Assembly: GCA_016716565.1 (NCBI GenBank)
Contig: JADJWC010000001.1
Coordinates: forward strand, 682,001 to 746,000
Origin: a bacterium
Lineage (GTDB): Bacteria; Bacteroidota; Ignavibacteria; Ignavibacteriales; Ignavibacteriaceae
Direction: 5' to 3'
Length of the DNA stretch: 64,000 bases
Shown one piece after another: positions 7,371 to 17,063 of the stretch. Position numbers and translations under genes: made by a program. Under the pieces are notes generated by a model that saw only the letters and a list, made by a program, of their open reading frames with translations, searched no databases and had not been told where the DNA came from. The first letter of the stretch is position 1. The number at the start of each line of letters is the position of its first letter.

Positions 7371-9443
7371 TTATTTAACTAGGATCATCTTCTTTACATC
7401 AGTGAATTCATTTCCGTTAACACCGGTAGCTTCAATCTTGTAGAAATAAACACCACTGTTAATACCAGCAGCATTAAAGTCATAAGTGTGAACTCCCTGT
7501 GTCAGGTCCTGATCAATCAACGAAGCAACCTGTTGACCAAGAACATCAAATACTTTCAGACTAACTTTAGAATCAACAGCCAGTGAGAATGTAATCTTTG
7601 TGCTTGGGTTGAACGGGTTCGGGTAGTTCTGATCAAGGCTGAAAGAAGCAGGAGCAGCGACATCAACAGCAACTTCATTTGAGTAAGTGAATGTTCCGTC
7701 GAAATCAATCTGCTTTAGTCTGTAATTATACTGACCCGAACGAAGATTCTGGTCAGTGAAAGAGTATGACTTTGGTTCAGAAGTAGTACCGAAGCCAGGA
7801 ACAAAAGCAACTTCCATAAATTCAGATTCACCAATTTTTCTCTCAACACTGAAACCGCTGTTGTTCAGTTCAGAAGCAGTTTCCCAGAGCAGTTTAACAT
7901 CGCTGCCGATAACAGAAGCAGTGAAAGAAGTCAGTTCGACAGGAACAATAGAAATGTTCCAGGTGGCTGCAACTTCTGCTGCATCAAGTGCTCGGTTGTA
8001 GAATCTGAATTCATCAAGTAAAGCGCCGGCAGGAATGCTTGCCGCAGTACCGTAACTGCCGACTTTAAAAGGAACAGCCGCATTTAAATTCAATGCTGAC
8101 TGGGCAACTGCTGATTGAAATACACCGTTAAGATATGTTCTGATTTCAGGTACTGTTGCATCATACACAAAGTGAACTACACTCGGTCCGGGCAGAACAC
8201 CATTCACATTTACATTTGCGATTCCGGTTCCTCTTAATGTAATATTACCTGTGCCTGCAGCACCTGCAGTGAAACATCTGAAGCTGGTTGTTATATCATT
8301 ACCAAACAGGTAACAGAAAGCAGAAGTACCTATATTATTAAGCCATAAAGATATTGTCCAGCTTGAAGTACCCAAATTCATATTCCATCCAGTGTTCACA
8401 TAGTCTGTAGTTCCGGTTCCGCCCGTACCGTTAAGAGCTGAACCGAATTGACCGGCTGGTGCGATTGTCATCCCACCAATAAGTTGAGCCCAGTCAAAAC
8501 CGCTTCCTGGTGAAGCAAAGTTCTGAGTAGAATCAGATCCGGTTTCGTCAAATGTGTAATAAAGAATTTCAGGAAAACCGAAGCCCGCACCACCTGTCTC
8601 GTATATCCATGTTCCACCACTAAAAGTCTCGGCTGTTGCCCAGGGATTATTTAGAGGTGAGAGATAAGCATTACCTACAAGATCATAGACATATACGCTG
8701 CCAGGTTCATCAGTTATCAAATAAGCAATACTGTTATTGCTAACAGCCAAACCATCGATATCGGTCTGACCAGCTGTATATGCTGTTATCAATGTTCCGC
8801 TTCCATCGTTATTAATACGGAACAACCCTGAACCAAATGGAGTAGTATCATCATTTGTTGCGTAAATGTTTCCATTGTTGGGGTCAATTGCCAATCCGCC
8901 CAAGTCGAAGTCAAGATCGACATAGTCAATATAAACAGTAGCAACGCGAGTGGATATATTTATTTTATAGATAGCTTCGTTGGCGATATTCTTCATGCCA
9001 TATAGTTCACCATTATAGAAGGCAAGACCAACTAATGATTGATTTGTACCTGCAGTATCAGTGATTAATCCTAACTCCGTAACTGTACCACCTACCGGCC
9101 ATTCATAAAGAGTTGTACCGCTGTTGAAATATATTTTATTATTTGCAACATCGAAGGCGGCACCCCAAACTTGTGCCCCTATAAATGCCTGCAGCCATTC
9201 GTTATTATTAACATTACCAACGTAAGAAGGGATAGTAGCGTCATCAACACCAATGAATAGGGGGTGAGTTACATCCAATTCTTTGTCAAAAGTTTTTACC
9301 TGATACTTTGCAGGGTATTTTTCAGCATCTAGAGCCATCGCCTGCTCAAGTAATGTCTCCTCTGAATCGCCTGCAATTTCCTGTGCGAATGCAGAGGTTC
9401 CCCAAAAGAGAAATAGAGTGAATAAAATGAAGAGTTGTTTCAT
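7371..9443 (-). CDS. Secreted LamG-domain protein with type IX (Por) C-terminal sorting signal
   Basis: The protein has 690 residues. The order is signal peptide (1-20), a beta-propeller-like region of repeated short strands (about 75-285), a LamG/concanavalin-like domain (about 295-500), an Fn-III-like segment starting VPVELTSF (about 505-595), and a C-terminal sorting domain with YPNPFNPSTKITF and a final MILVK. In known systems this last domain directs export by the type IX secretion system and cell-surface attachment. The propeller and LamG domains suggest carbohydrate or protein binding; no catalytic motif is seen. Transcription is toward tspO, with a shared terminator. Confidence 0.88.
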   Translation of the reverse strand: MKQLFILFTLFLFWGTSAFAQEIAGDSEETLLEQAMALDAEKYPAKYQVKTFDKELDVTHPLFIGVDDATIPSYVGNVNNNEWLQAFIGAQVWGAAFDVANNKIYFNSGTTLYEWPVGGTVTELGLITDTAGTNQSLVGLAFYNGELYGMKNIANEAIYKINISTRVATVYIDYVDLDFDLGGLAIDPNNGNIYATNDDTTPFGSGLFRINNDGSGTLITAYTAGQTDIDGLAVSNNSIAYLITDEPGSVYVYDLVGNAYLSPLNNPWATAETFSGGTWIYETGGAGFGFPEILYYTFDETGSDSTQNFASPGSGFDWAQLIGGMTIAPAGQFGSALNGTGGTGTTDYVNTGWNMNLGTSSWTISLWLNNIGTSAFCYLFGNDITTSFRCFTAGAAGTGNITLRGTGIANVNVNGVLPGPSVVHFVYDATVPEIRTYLNGVFQSAVAQSALNLNAAVPFKVGSYGTAASIPAGALLDEFRFYNRALDAAEVAATWNISIVPVELTSFTASVIGSDVKLLWETASELNNSGFSVERKIGESEFMEVAFVPGFGTTSEPKSYSFTDQNLRSGQYNYRLKQIDFDGTFTYSNEVAVDVAAPASFSLDQNYPNPFNPSTKITFSLAVDSKVSLKVFDVLGQQVASLIDQDLTQGVHTYDFNAAGINSGVYFYKIEATGVNGNEFTDVKKMILVK

Positions 9444-9547
9444 AAAGCGTCCTCCTTGATATGTGATTGATATTAAGATAGTTGATTATCTTAAGTTCAA
9501 GTTTGAAAAATATTTTGAAAAAGTCAACCGGTTTATAAAAAAAATTC

Positions 9548-10888
9548 ATGATTGAAGCCAGAATAATAATTCTTCAACAAGGGAAGTCAACTAACGGACC
9601 TGTCGTTTACTGGATGAGCAGGGATCAGCGGATTCATGATAACTGGGCTTTAATATTTGCTCAAGAACTTGCCATAAAGGAAAGAAAAAGTCTGGTTGTG
9701 ATATTTAATCTGGTATCGGATTTTCTTGAAGCAACAATACGGCAATACAGTTTTATGATCAAAGGATTGCAGGAGATTGAAAAAGTATTAATCAATTACA
9801 AAATTCCATTCTATATATTTCAAGGCAAACCAGAAACTGAAATCCCAAAATTTTTGAGAGAAATAAAAGCTTCAGCAATCATATCTGAATTTGATCCGCT
9901 TAAAATAAAACGAAGATGGAAGAGAGACGTAGCCAGGGAAATCGAAATTCCCTTTTATGAAGTTGATGCCCACAATATTGTCCCTTGTTTGCAAGTCTCA
10001 AGCAAATTGGAGTTTGCTGCTTATACTATCCGACCGAAAATACATAAACTGCTGCCGGAGTTTATGGATGAGTTTCCGGAAATTAAAAAGATGAGAAAGC
10101 AAGATTATCTTGATTCTGAAAAAGTAGAATGGAAGAAAGTAATATCTTCATTAAAAATTAATCAGGAAGTAAAAGAAGTTGACTGGATAAAACCGGGTGA
10201 ATCTGCAGCTTCAGATGCATTGAAGAATTTTCTGGAGAACAGATTTGAGCGTTACGCAGAGGATAGAAACGATCCAAATAAAAATGCACTTTCAAATCTT
10301 TCACCTTACCTGCACTTCGGTCAGATTTCTGCTCAGAGAATCGCGCTAACTGTTCAACAGTTTTACCGTGGTCATCCATCTACAGAAGCTTTTCTCGAAG
10401 AGTTGATCGTTCGCAAGGAACTCTCCGATAATTTCTGCTATTTCAATACCGAGTATGATTCATTTAATGGATTTCATAACTGGGCAAAGGAGACGTTGAA
10501 TCAACATAAAAAAGACAGAAGAGAATTTACTTACTCTTTAAAAGAATTCGAGCAAGCGAAAACCCACGAAGACCTTTGGAACGCAGCACAGAAAGAAATG
10601 ATTACTTCCGGTAAAATGCATGGTTATATGAGAATGTACTGGGCAAAGAAAATTCTTGAGTGGAGTAAATCACCTGAAGAAGCTTTGCGTATTGCAATCT
10701 ATTTAAATGATAAATATGAACTTGACGGCAGAGATCCTAATGGCTATACTGGTTGTGCCTGGTCTATTGGTGGAGTGCATGACAGAGCTTGGACAGAGCG
10801 ACCTGTGTTTGGTAAAATCAGGTATATGAACCGGAATGGAGCAGCGCGCAAATTTGACGTCGGCAGCTATATAAAACGGTTCATTTAG
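9548..10888 (+). CDS. phr: Class II CPD DNA photolyase
   Basis: This 446-residue FAD enzyme reverses cyclobutane pyrimidine dimers using light. The N-terminal Rossmann-like antenna domain has the class II opening VYWMSRDQRIHDNWAL. The C-terminal FAD domain has MRMYWAKKILEW, DGRDPNGYTGCAWSIGGVHD and ERPVFGKIRYMN, which are typical of class II and not class I enzymes. The ATG at 9548 is the first in frame and lies about 100 bases from the divergent LamG gene, so the two share a promoter region. Confidence 0.95.
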   Translation: MIEARIIILQQGKSTNGPVVYWMSRDQRIHDNWALIFAQELAIKERKSLVVIFNLVSDFLEATIRQYSFMIKGLQEIEKVLINYKIPFYIFQGKPETEIPKFLREIKASAIISEFDPLKIKRRWKRDVAREIEIPFYEVDAHNIVPCLQVSSKLEFAAYTIRPKIHKLLPEFMDEFPEIKKMRKQDYLDSEKVEWKKVISSLKINQEVKEVDWIKPGESAASDALKNFLENRFERYAEDRNDPNKNALSNLSPYLHFGQISAQRIALTVQQFYRGHPSTEAFLEELIVRKELSDNFCYFNTEYDSFNGFHNWAKETLNQHKKDRREFTYSLKEFEQAKTHEDLWNAAQKEMITSGKMHGYMRMYWAKKILEWSKSPEEALRIAIYLNDKYELDGRDPNGYTGCAWSIGGVHDRAWTERPVFGKIRYMNRNGAARKFDVGSYIKRFI

Positions 10889-11046
10889 TGATATTTAAGT
10901 AAAACTGACTCAAAAATCTCCGCTCAATTCCTCTTTTTTTCCTACTGAACGAAATTTTTTGTCGTTCAAAACATTTTTTCGACAGAATTTTCGGCAAGAA
11001 TCTTGTCTTTAATCGTAAGTTAAAGTAACAAATACCCTAAGGATAA

Positions 11047-12978
11047 ATGATTCATAAACCGCCAAAACTTCAATTAAGTCTTACAATTCAGTTTGCTGTC
11101 TTCTTCATTATTGTGGCTGGATTCATCTACTTTTACTTTAGCCAGAAGTTTGAAGAAGAAGTACTGGATAAATTTATGTTCAAGGCGGAAGTAATAACAA
11201 AGTTTATTGAGCAGAATCCGGAATATTTTAATTCAAATAAATTCGGCGAAAAAACTGAAATTATTCAGCTGATGTCTTTGAATGAAATCAACTACCTTGT
11301 TCTTGAAAACAATCAGGCGCAATTAGTTGATGCTGTTAACCTGGATCTTGCTGAGTATTACTTATACGTCTCAGCAGATAAGAGAGATTACATATCATAT
11401 GATGAAAGCATTTATAAAGTTGTGTTGCCTGTCCAACAAGGCGAGACTCAGCTGGGAAAAGTTTATCTGGGTTTTAATGCTAAAAAAATCGCTTCTGAAC
11501 TAAGAAGTAAGACTCTCTTAACCGCACTTTTCAGCTTAACAATTCTATTGGCGGGAATGATATTCACATACTTCTTGAGTTCAATTTCATTCCGGCCGAT
11601 TACAAAGCTTATATCAGCGTTAAGTAAATCAGACAGAGAAGAACAAAAACTTCTCTTAAGCAATTTTAAAAATGATGAAATTGGAATACTTGCCCAGCGA
11701 ATTTATGGTATATTGAATGAGCTAGATAAGTCATCGAATGAAGTAGAAAATTTAAATGAAAAATTAAAAAGTTTATTCAGAGAAAAAATCTATGAGCTTG
11801 ATGTAGAAATAAGTCACAGAAAAAAGGCGGAAATTTTCTTAAAGAAAACCGAGGAAATGTTCAAAATTCTTTTTGAGAGTGCGCCAATAGGAATGTTAAT
11901 TGTTTCTAATGAAGGAAAACTTATAAAAGCTAATAAAGCATTTTGTAATACTGTAGGATATGATGAATTTGAAATTACAAGGCTGCACCTTAAAAGTTTT
12001 TTTGAGGGAACGACCATTGGTAATATGAAATCAACCTACCACAAAATTATGGAAAGTGAAAGTCTGGACCTTGAAGCTAAGATAACTAAGAGAAGCGGAC
12101 GAAAATTATATACACTTTTGAAATCAATTAAAATCAGAGATGAAGAGGGTCAACCGATAAATACACTTCTTCAGGTTCTGGATATTTCTGAAATCAAAAG
12201 AGTGCAGGGCGAGCTGGAACAGGCACTTGAACAGGCAAAAGAAGCTGACAGACTCAAAAGCGCATTTCTTGCTCAAATGTCACATGAAATCAGAACACCA
12301 CTAAATGTTATTCTCCCTTCAATTCCGATTCTTGCTGATGAGTTGGGTGAGAAGGATAAGGAAATGGTATCGATTCTTCATGCGGTGGATAACGCAGGGA
12401 AACGACTTTATAGAACTATAGATATGATATTATCAATGTCAGCAGTTCAAAGTGGAAACTACAAACCAAAGTTTGAAAAATTTAGTCTTGAGGCTGACCT
12501 GAGAAATCTAACACACGAGTTTACCACAATTTGTAAAGAAAAGGGATTGGAAATATTTTTTAGTGCTGATTGTGCGGGTTCAGAAATCTCCGCTGACAGA
12601 TATACCATAGGTCAGGTTTTCCAGAACTTAATAGGCAACGCTGTAAAGTACACTCAAAAAGGTAACATAAAAGTTTCCATTGAGGACTACGAAGAAAATA
12701 AAGTGATTGTGAGAATTGCAGACACAGGAATCGGAATGTCGGAAAAATATTTGAAAAATCTTTTTACACCTTTCTCTCAGGAAGATGCCGGACAAACAAG
12801 AAAATACGAGGGCAATGGTCTGGGACTTGCGCTTGTCAAAGAATATGTCACGCTGAACAAAGGACATATTTCTGTCAAAAGTCAAAAGAATAAAGGTTCT
12901 GAATTCTCAGTAGTTTTTGAAAAGAAACTCATCAGAGTTACGGCTGAAGATAGAAACCTGATGCTTGACGAAGTATAA
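11047..12978 (+). CDS. Membrane PAS sensor histidine kinase (orphan)
   Basis: This is a 643-residue two-component kinase. Membrane helix 1 is at about residues 13-30, an extracytoplasmic sensor region at 31-153, and helix 2 at about 156-180. A HAMP-like/coiled-coil linker, a PAS domain (about 268-390), and HisKA with phospho-acceptor His413 in SHEIRTPLN follow. The HATPase domain has QNLIGNAVKYT, DTGIGMS and GNGLGLALVKEY. All catalytic boxes are present, so it should be active. No response regulator lies next to it, so its partner is elsewhere. The signal is unknown. Confidence 0.92.
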   Translation: MIHKPPKLQLSLTIQFAVFFIIVAGFIYFYFSQKFEEEVLDKFMFKAEVITKFIEQNPEYFNSNKFGEKTEIIQLMSLNEINYLVLENNQAQLVDAVNLDLAEYYLYVSADKRDYISYDESIYKVVLPVQQGETQLGKVYLGFNAKKIASELRSKTLLTALFSLTILLAGMIFTYFLSSISFRPITKLISALSKSDREEQKLLLSNFKNDEIGILAQRIYGILNELDKSSNEVENLNEKLKSLFREKIYELDVEISHRKKAEIFLKKTEEMFKILFESAPIGMLIVSNEGKLIKANKAFCNTVGYDEFEITRLHLKSFFEGTTIGNMKSTYHKIMESESLDLEAKITKRSGRKLYTLLKSIKIRDEEGQPINTLLQVLDISEIKRVQGELEQALEQAKEADRLKSAFLAQMSHEIRTPLNVILPSIPILADELGEKDKEMVSILHAVDNAGKRLYRTIDMILSMSAVQSGNYKPKFEKFSLEADLRNLTHEFTTICKEKGLEIFFSADCAGSEISADRYTIGQVFQNLIGNAVKYTQKGNIKVSIEDYEENKVIVRIADTGIGMSEKYLKNLFTPFSQEDAGQTRKYEGNGLGLALVKEYVTLNKGHISVKSQKNKGSEFSVVFEKKLIRVTAEDRNLMLDEV

Positions 12979-13133
12979 ATCTCCTCTCCATAAGATTTTC
13001 CCTTCAAAACTAAAATAATTTCTTCCACCTATCGATTGGCTTTCAATCTCGTTAAAGCGAAACATCTAATTCTTCCCGGAGAAAAATTTCAGTCTCAATC
13101 ATATCAATATTTATATTGTAGATTTACTCTGAT

Positions 13134-13141
13134 TATCTTTG
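13134..13141 (+). promoter_or_regulatory. Candidate TAnnTTTG -7 element upstream of icd
   Basis: TATCTTTG matches the Bacteroidetes-type -7 consensus TAnnTTTG and lies 25 bases before the ATG. A TTG at 13116-13118 could be part of the -33 element, but the spacing (15 bases) is shorter than usual. This is a motif match only. Confidence 0.3.
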
Positions 13142-13166
13142 TGATAAAAAATTTTTAGGGTATAGA

Positions 13167-14573
13167 ATGAAGAAATTTGAAATCGTACTGATAAAAGGTG
13201 ATGGTATCGGTCCGGAAATAGCAGATGCTGTTGAACAAATTTTCGATGCGGCAGATATACCAATTAAATGGATTGAAAAAAATGCAGGTCTTTCAGTTCT
13301 GGAAAAACATCCGACAGGAATTCCGCAGGAAACATTTGAAGCTATCCGTAAGTACAAGGTTGCACTAAAAGGACCAACAACAACACCAGTGGGGACCGGG
13401 CATAAATCAGTCAATGTCACATTGAGAAAATCGCTGGAACTTTATGCAAATATTCGTCCGGCCAAATCTCTTCCCGGAGTCAGAACAAGATTTGATAATG
13501 TTGATTTAATTATCGTACGCGAGAATATTGAAGATACTTACGGCGGTATTGAGCATATTCAAACAGGCGATGTTGCTCAATGTTTAAAACTCATTACGAG
13601 ACCAGGTTCTATGCGTATTGCAAAGTATGCATTTGAAATGGCAAAACTTTATGGCAGAAAAAAAATAACAGCAGTTCACAAAGCAAATATTCATAAACTC
13701 ACTGACGGTTTGTTCCTTGAATGTTTTAACGAAGTAGCCAGAGAATATCCCGATATTAAGTCTGATGATCTGATTGTAGATAATACCTGTATGCAGCTTG
13801 TAACCAATCCCGAAAGATTCGATGTTCTGGTGCTTCCTAATTTATTCGGAGATATTGTTAGTGATCTATCAGCCGGATTAGTGGGTGGACTTGGTGTTGC
13901 CCCGGGAGGAAATATCGGGGATGAAGCAGCAATTTTTGAATCAGTGCACGGTTCTGCACCGGATATTGCCGGTCAGGGTGTGGCAAATCCAACAGCACTT
14001 CTTTTATCTGCACTACAGATGCTTCAGCATATTGGCTTTCACAAAACTAAAATCAGAATTGAAGAAGCTCTTCTTCAGACTTTAAAAGATGGAATTAAAA
14101 CCCGTGATCTTGGCGGTAAGGCTAACACCGCTGAGTTTACAAACGCAATAATTCAACGTTTGCAATCTGCAGATGAAAATGAATTTATTAATCCCAAACC
14201 TTTACAGATAAAAAGCGATCTTCTTCAGACTCATAAAGAAAAAGTTGAAGATTGTCATGGTGTAGATGTATTTATTGAAAGCTATGAGGGTATTCCAAAA
14301 GTTCCGGAGAAAGTGGATCATTTGCAATTAAAGATGATCAGCAACCGAGGAACAAAAGTTTATCCCGGAGTGAAGCCTGATATCTGGCTCGTTGATCACT
14401 ACCGATGCCGTTATGTCGCTAAGGATGAGAATGGTAATTATCTCCGGATCAGTGATGAAGAAATATTCCATCTGCTTAGAGAATTGTATGTAAGGCGGTT
14501 CAATTGGATGCACATTGAAAAACTGCGTGTGTTTGACGGTGAAACTGGTTATACCAAAGCACAGGGAGAATGA
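13167..14573 (+). CDS. icd: Isocitrate dehydrogenase with C-terminal extension
   Basis: This 468-residue TCA-cycle enzyme oxidises isocitrate to 2-oxoglutarate. It has GDGIGPEI at the N-terminus, the substrate region with SVNVTLRKSLELYANIRP, NIEDTYGGIEH, and the metal site NLFGDIVSDLSAGLVGG. The cofactor loop region is ESVHGSAPDIAGQGVANP. After about residue 335 there is a roughly 130-residue C-terminal domain, as in Thermus-type isocitrate dehydrogenases. NADP use is usual for that subgroup but is not proved here. It overlaps trhO by ATGA. Confidence 0.92.
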   Translation: MKKFEIVLIKGDGIGPEIADAVEQIFDAADIPIKWIEKNAGLSVLEKHPTGIPQETFEAIRKYKVALKGPTTTPVGTGHKSVNVTLRKSLELYANIRPAKSLPGVRTRFDNVDLIIVRENIEDTYGGIEHIQTGDVAQCLKLITRPGSMRIAKYAFEMAKLYGRKKITAVHKANIHKLTDGLFLECFNEVAREYPDIKSDDLIVDNTCMQLVTNPERFDVLVLPNLFGDIVSDLSAGLVGGLGVAPGGNIGDEAAIFESVHGSAPDIAGQGVANPTALLLSALQMLQHIGFHKTKIRIEEALLQTLKDGIKTRDLGGKANTAEFTNAIIQRLQSADENEFINPKPLQIKSDLLQTHKEKVEDCHGVDVFIESYEGIPKVPEKVDHLQLKMISNRGTKVYPGVKPDIWLVDHYRCRYVAKDENGNYLRISDEEIFHLLRELYVRRFNWMHIEKLRVFDGETGYTKAQGE

Positions 14574-15469
14574 AAATCTTGAATAGTGATAAAGTTCTTC
14601 TATTCTATAAATATGTAAATGTTGAAAATCCTGATAAAATCGTTCTGGAACATCTTCAATGGTGTTTGCAAAATGATATTAAAGGCAGAATCTTTTTTGC
14701 CAAAGAAGGTGTAAATGGAACGGTTTCAGGAACAGTTGAGAATATTAAAAAATATAAGCTTCAACTAACAAGCTATCCGGAATTTATTGATATATGGTTC
14801 AAGGAAGATGACGCCGATGAACATGCATTTAGAAAAATGCATGTCAGATTGAAGAATGAAATTGTTCACGGAGATTTGGAAGATGTTTCGATTGAACACG
14901 GAGGGAAGAAACTTTCTCCCGAGCAATTATTACAAATGTATCAGGACGGAAAAGACTTTTTGATTGTCGATGCACGTAATTGGTACGAAAGTAAAATCGG
15001 AAAATTTAAAAATGCGATTACTCCACCGATGAAAAATTTTCGCGAATGGAAAAAAGTCGTCGATGAAGATTTACAAGAATATAAAAATAAAACTGTTATT
15101 ACGTATTGTACGGGTGGAATCCGATGTGAAAAGGCTTCTGCATATATGGTTGAAAGCGGATTTAAAGATGTTTATCAACTGAATGGCGGAATTGTAAATT
15201 TCATTAAAAAATTTCCTGATACTTACTGGGAAGGCGGGATGTTCGTCTTTGACGAAAGAAGAGTTGTAAATCCGAATTCGAAAGAAGAATTAAAGCATAT
15301 CGCTGAGTGTTACTTCTGCGGAAAACCGACATCATATTACATCAACTGCCACAATGTTGATTGCGATAAAATTATTGTCTCCTGTCATGAGTGTAAAGTT
15401 ATGAATGATTATTGCTGTTCAGATGAGTGCAGAGCCAGTATGAATGAAAGAAAAGTATTTCATGGCTAA
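14570..15469 (+). CDS. trhO: tRNA uridine(34) hydroxylase, rhodanese-related
   Basis: This 299-residue protein of the YceA/TrhO family makes 5-hydroxyuridine at tRNA position 34. The N-terminal acylphosphatase-like domain has EGVNGTVSG. The rhodanese domain has the catalytic loop CTGGIRCEKAS (about residue 183). A C-terminal Cys-rich region (CYFCGKP, CHNVDC, CHECK, CCSDEC) probably binds zinc. It shares an ATGA overlap with icd and should be co-transcribed with it. Confidence 0.92.
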   Translation: MKILNSDKVLLFYKYVNVENPDKIVLEHLQWCLQNDIKGRIFFAKEGVNGTVSGTVENIKKYKLQLTSYPEFIDIWFKEDDADEHAFRKMHVRLKNEIVHGDLEDVSIEHGGKKLSPEQLLQMYQDGKDFLIVDARNWYESKIGKFKNAITPPMKNFREWKKVVDEDLQEYKNKTVITYCTGGIRCEKASAYMVESGFKDVYQLNGGIVNFIKKFPDTYWEGGMFVFDERRVVNPNSKEELKHIAECYFCGKPTSYYINCHNVDCDKIIVSCHECKVMNDYCCSDECRASMNERKVFHG

Positions 15470-15478
15470 AACTTAATT

Positions 15479-15548
15479 GTCATTCTGAGCGAAGCGAAGA
15501 ATCTCGTTTTAAAAAGATTCTTCAGTCGCTTCGCTCCTTCAGAATGAC
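15479..15548. repeat. Dispersed quasi-palindromic intergenic repeat, copy 1
   Basis: About 70 bases beginning GTCATTCTGAGCGAAGCGAA and ending TTCAGAATGAC; the two ends are imperfect inverted repeats able to form a long hairpin. It lies between the convergent trhO and DUF2911 genes and probably serves as a terminator. A second, related copy is at 53893-53961. Confidence 0.85.
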
Positions 15549-15558
15549 TTATAATTTT

Positions 15559-16392
15559 TTACTTTTTCCAGTCTTCCAACATCTTTTTCATATTGTCAAA
15601 ATCAAACGGGGCACTTTCCATTTTACCACCAAGTGCAACTGCTTTTTCCATTGTAGCTATTGCTTCGTCTTTCATACCAAGTTTATTTTGAAGCTGAGCC
15701 TTAACTCTTGTATTCCAGTAAACTTCATTTATAAGGCAGGATGCTTCAGCCCATCTTAAAGCTTCTTCAAGATTTGTATTTGAATTCAAGCAGTACTGAG
15801 CAGCCTGGAAAGTTGGTGACCAGCTTAACTGTTGTCTCGCATTGCTGAGGAATAATTCCTGTGTGCTTGTCTCAACCTTGAAGGAAACTTTTAATTTGTC
15901 CCACATAAGATTTACATTAGCAGAATTATCGGTAACATCCGTGAAAAGAAAAGTCATTCTTTCCATAAAATGATGCTCTTCTGGTTTTGATTTAACACGC
16001 AGTACTTCTTTTTCTTTATCAAAATTTGAACTGCCATCTACTTTGGTATCCTTACTGAAAATAAATTCCCATTCGCTTTCTCCAGGTACTGTGTGAATTC
16101 CGTAAGTACCGGAAGGAAGATCGTTTCCATTCACTTTTACAGGATCGCTGAAAGTAATCGATGTAACTTCATTTGCACCGGTGCGCCAGATCTCGCCGAA
16201 TGGAACAAGCTCCCCCCAGATTTTTCTTCCTTTCACTCCGGGTGAACTATAATCAATCTTTACTTCTGTAACGCCAATCATTTGTGTTACGGCTGCATCG
16301 GGACTCGGGCGCGGAGTTTTAACCTGCTGTCCGAATGCAATAAATGAAAAAATAAAAATAAGTGCCAGTGAAAGCTGAAATGTTTTAAACAT
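15559..16392 (-). CDS. DUF2911 secreted/periplasmic protein
   Basis: The protein has 277 residues, with a signal peptide ending near FGQQ. The DUF2911 domain follows (about residues 25-175), with PRPSPDAAVTQ, IDYSSPGVKGRKIWG, FGEIWRTGANE and SGTYGIHTVPG. The C-terminal third is helical with TPR-like character (alternating Ala/Leu, EALRWAEASCLINEVYWNTRVKAQ). The family is common in Bacteroidetes-like bacteria; its function is not known. The gene is single, reading toward trhO. Confidence 0.88.
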   Translation of the reverse strand: MFKTFQLSLALIFIFSFIAFGQQVKTPRPSPDAAVTQMIGVTEVKIDYSSPGVKGRKIWGELVPFGEIWRTGANEVTSITFSDPVKVNGNDLPSGTYGIHTVPGESEWEFIFSKDTKVDGSSNFDKEKEVLRVKSKPEEHHFMERMTFLFTDVTDNSANVNLMWDKLKVSFKVETSTQELFLSNARQQLSWSPTFQAAQYCLNSNTNLEEALRWAEASCLINEVYWNTRVKAQLQNKLGMKDEAIATMEKAVALGGKMESAPFDFDNMKKMLEDWKK

Positions 16393-16476
16393 TATTTTCT
16401 CCTTAGATTAGTTTGATAGAGGTTTGATTAAGTATAAATTTGGCTGCGAAATTAACGAGTGATTACCAGATAAACA

Positions 16477-17025
16477 ATGCAATCGGAAGAAGAAAATAAT
16501 AAAGATCTTGAGCTAAGCCTGAAAAAAGCGAATCCAAGCTCCGGGTGGGATAACACCAAAAGATGGATTCCTTCCTTAATTATACTGCCAATCTCAGTTT
16601 ACTGGGTTCTGAATCGTGGTGAGTTCAGTTTGCTGGATAATATCGATCTCGTAATTCACGAAGCAGGCCACTTTTTCTTTAGTCTATTCGGAAAATATAT
16701 TTATACTCTTGGTGGTACTTTAATGCAGATAATTCTCCCATCAATTATTGCCGCATATTTTTTCAGGAATAGTTACAGGACCGGAGTTCAGTTTGGTTTA
16801 CTCTGGCTTGGACAAAATTTTATCAACATTAGCGTATATGCTGCAGATGCACAAGCAAGAAAGCTTCCTTTACTCGGTGGAAACAAAGTTTATCATGATT
16901 GGCATTACCTTCTTGGAGAAGTTGGTATACTCGAGTACGATTACCTGGTTGGCTACATATTCTTTGGAATCGCAATCGCAATATTTCTTGTTGCTGTGCT
17001 AATGCCTCTTTTAACTCACGATTAA
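16477..17025 (+). CDS. Membrane protein with HEAGH (HExxH) motif, putative metalloprotease
   Basis: The protein has 182 residues and four or more hydrophobic segments. Within the second lies DLVIHEAGHFFFSLFG, an HExxH zinc-binding signature as in site-2 (M50-like) proteases. Further on are a GGTLMQ segment and ADAQARKLPLLGG, possible equivalents of the second active-site motif. The rest is unlike standard M50 proteins, and no PDZ or CBS domain is present. It is probably a small intramembrane or membrane metallopeptidase; the substrate is unknown. A TonB-like gene follows 38 bases downstream on the same strand. Confidence 0.65.
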   Translation: MQSEEENNKDLELSLKKANPSSGWDNTKRWIPSLIILPISVYWVLNRGEFSLLDNIDLVIHEAGHFFFSLFGKYIYTLGGTLMQIILPSIIAAYFFRNSYRTGVQFGLLWLGQNFINISVYAADAQARKLPLLGGNKVYHDWHYLLGEVGILEYDYLVGYIFFGIAIAIFLVAVLMPLLTHD

Positions 17026-17063
17026 ATTGTATCTTTTCAAATAAAAAAACACAAACGAAGAGA

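Noticed and set aside
16899..17063. Upstream extension of the MORN/TonB gene
   Set aside because: It overlaps the HEAGH gene in another frame, lacks a signal peptide at its start and the ATG at 17064 has both a ribosome-binding site and a signal peptide.
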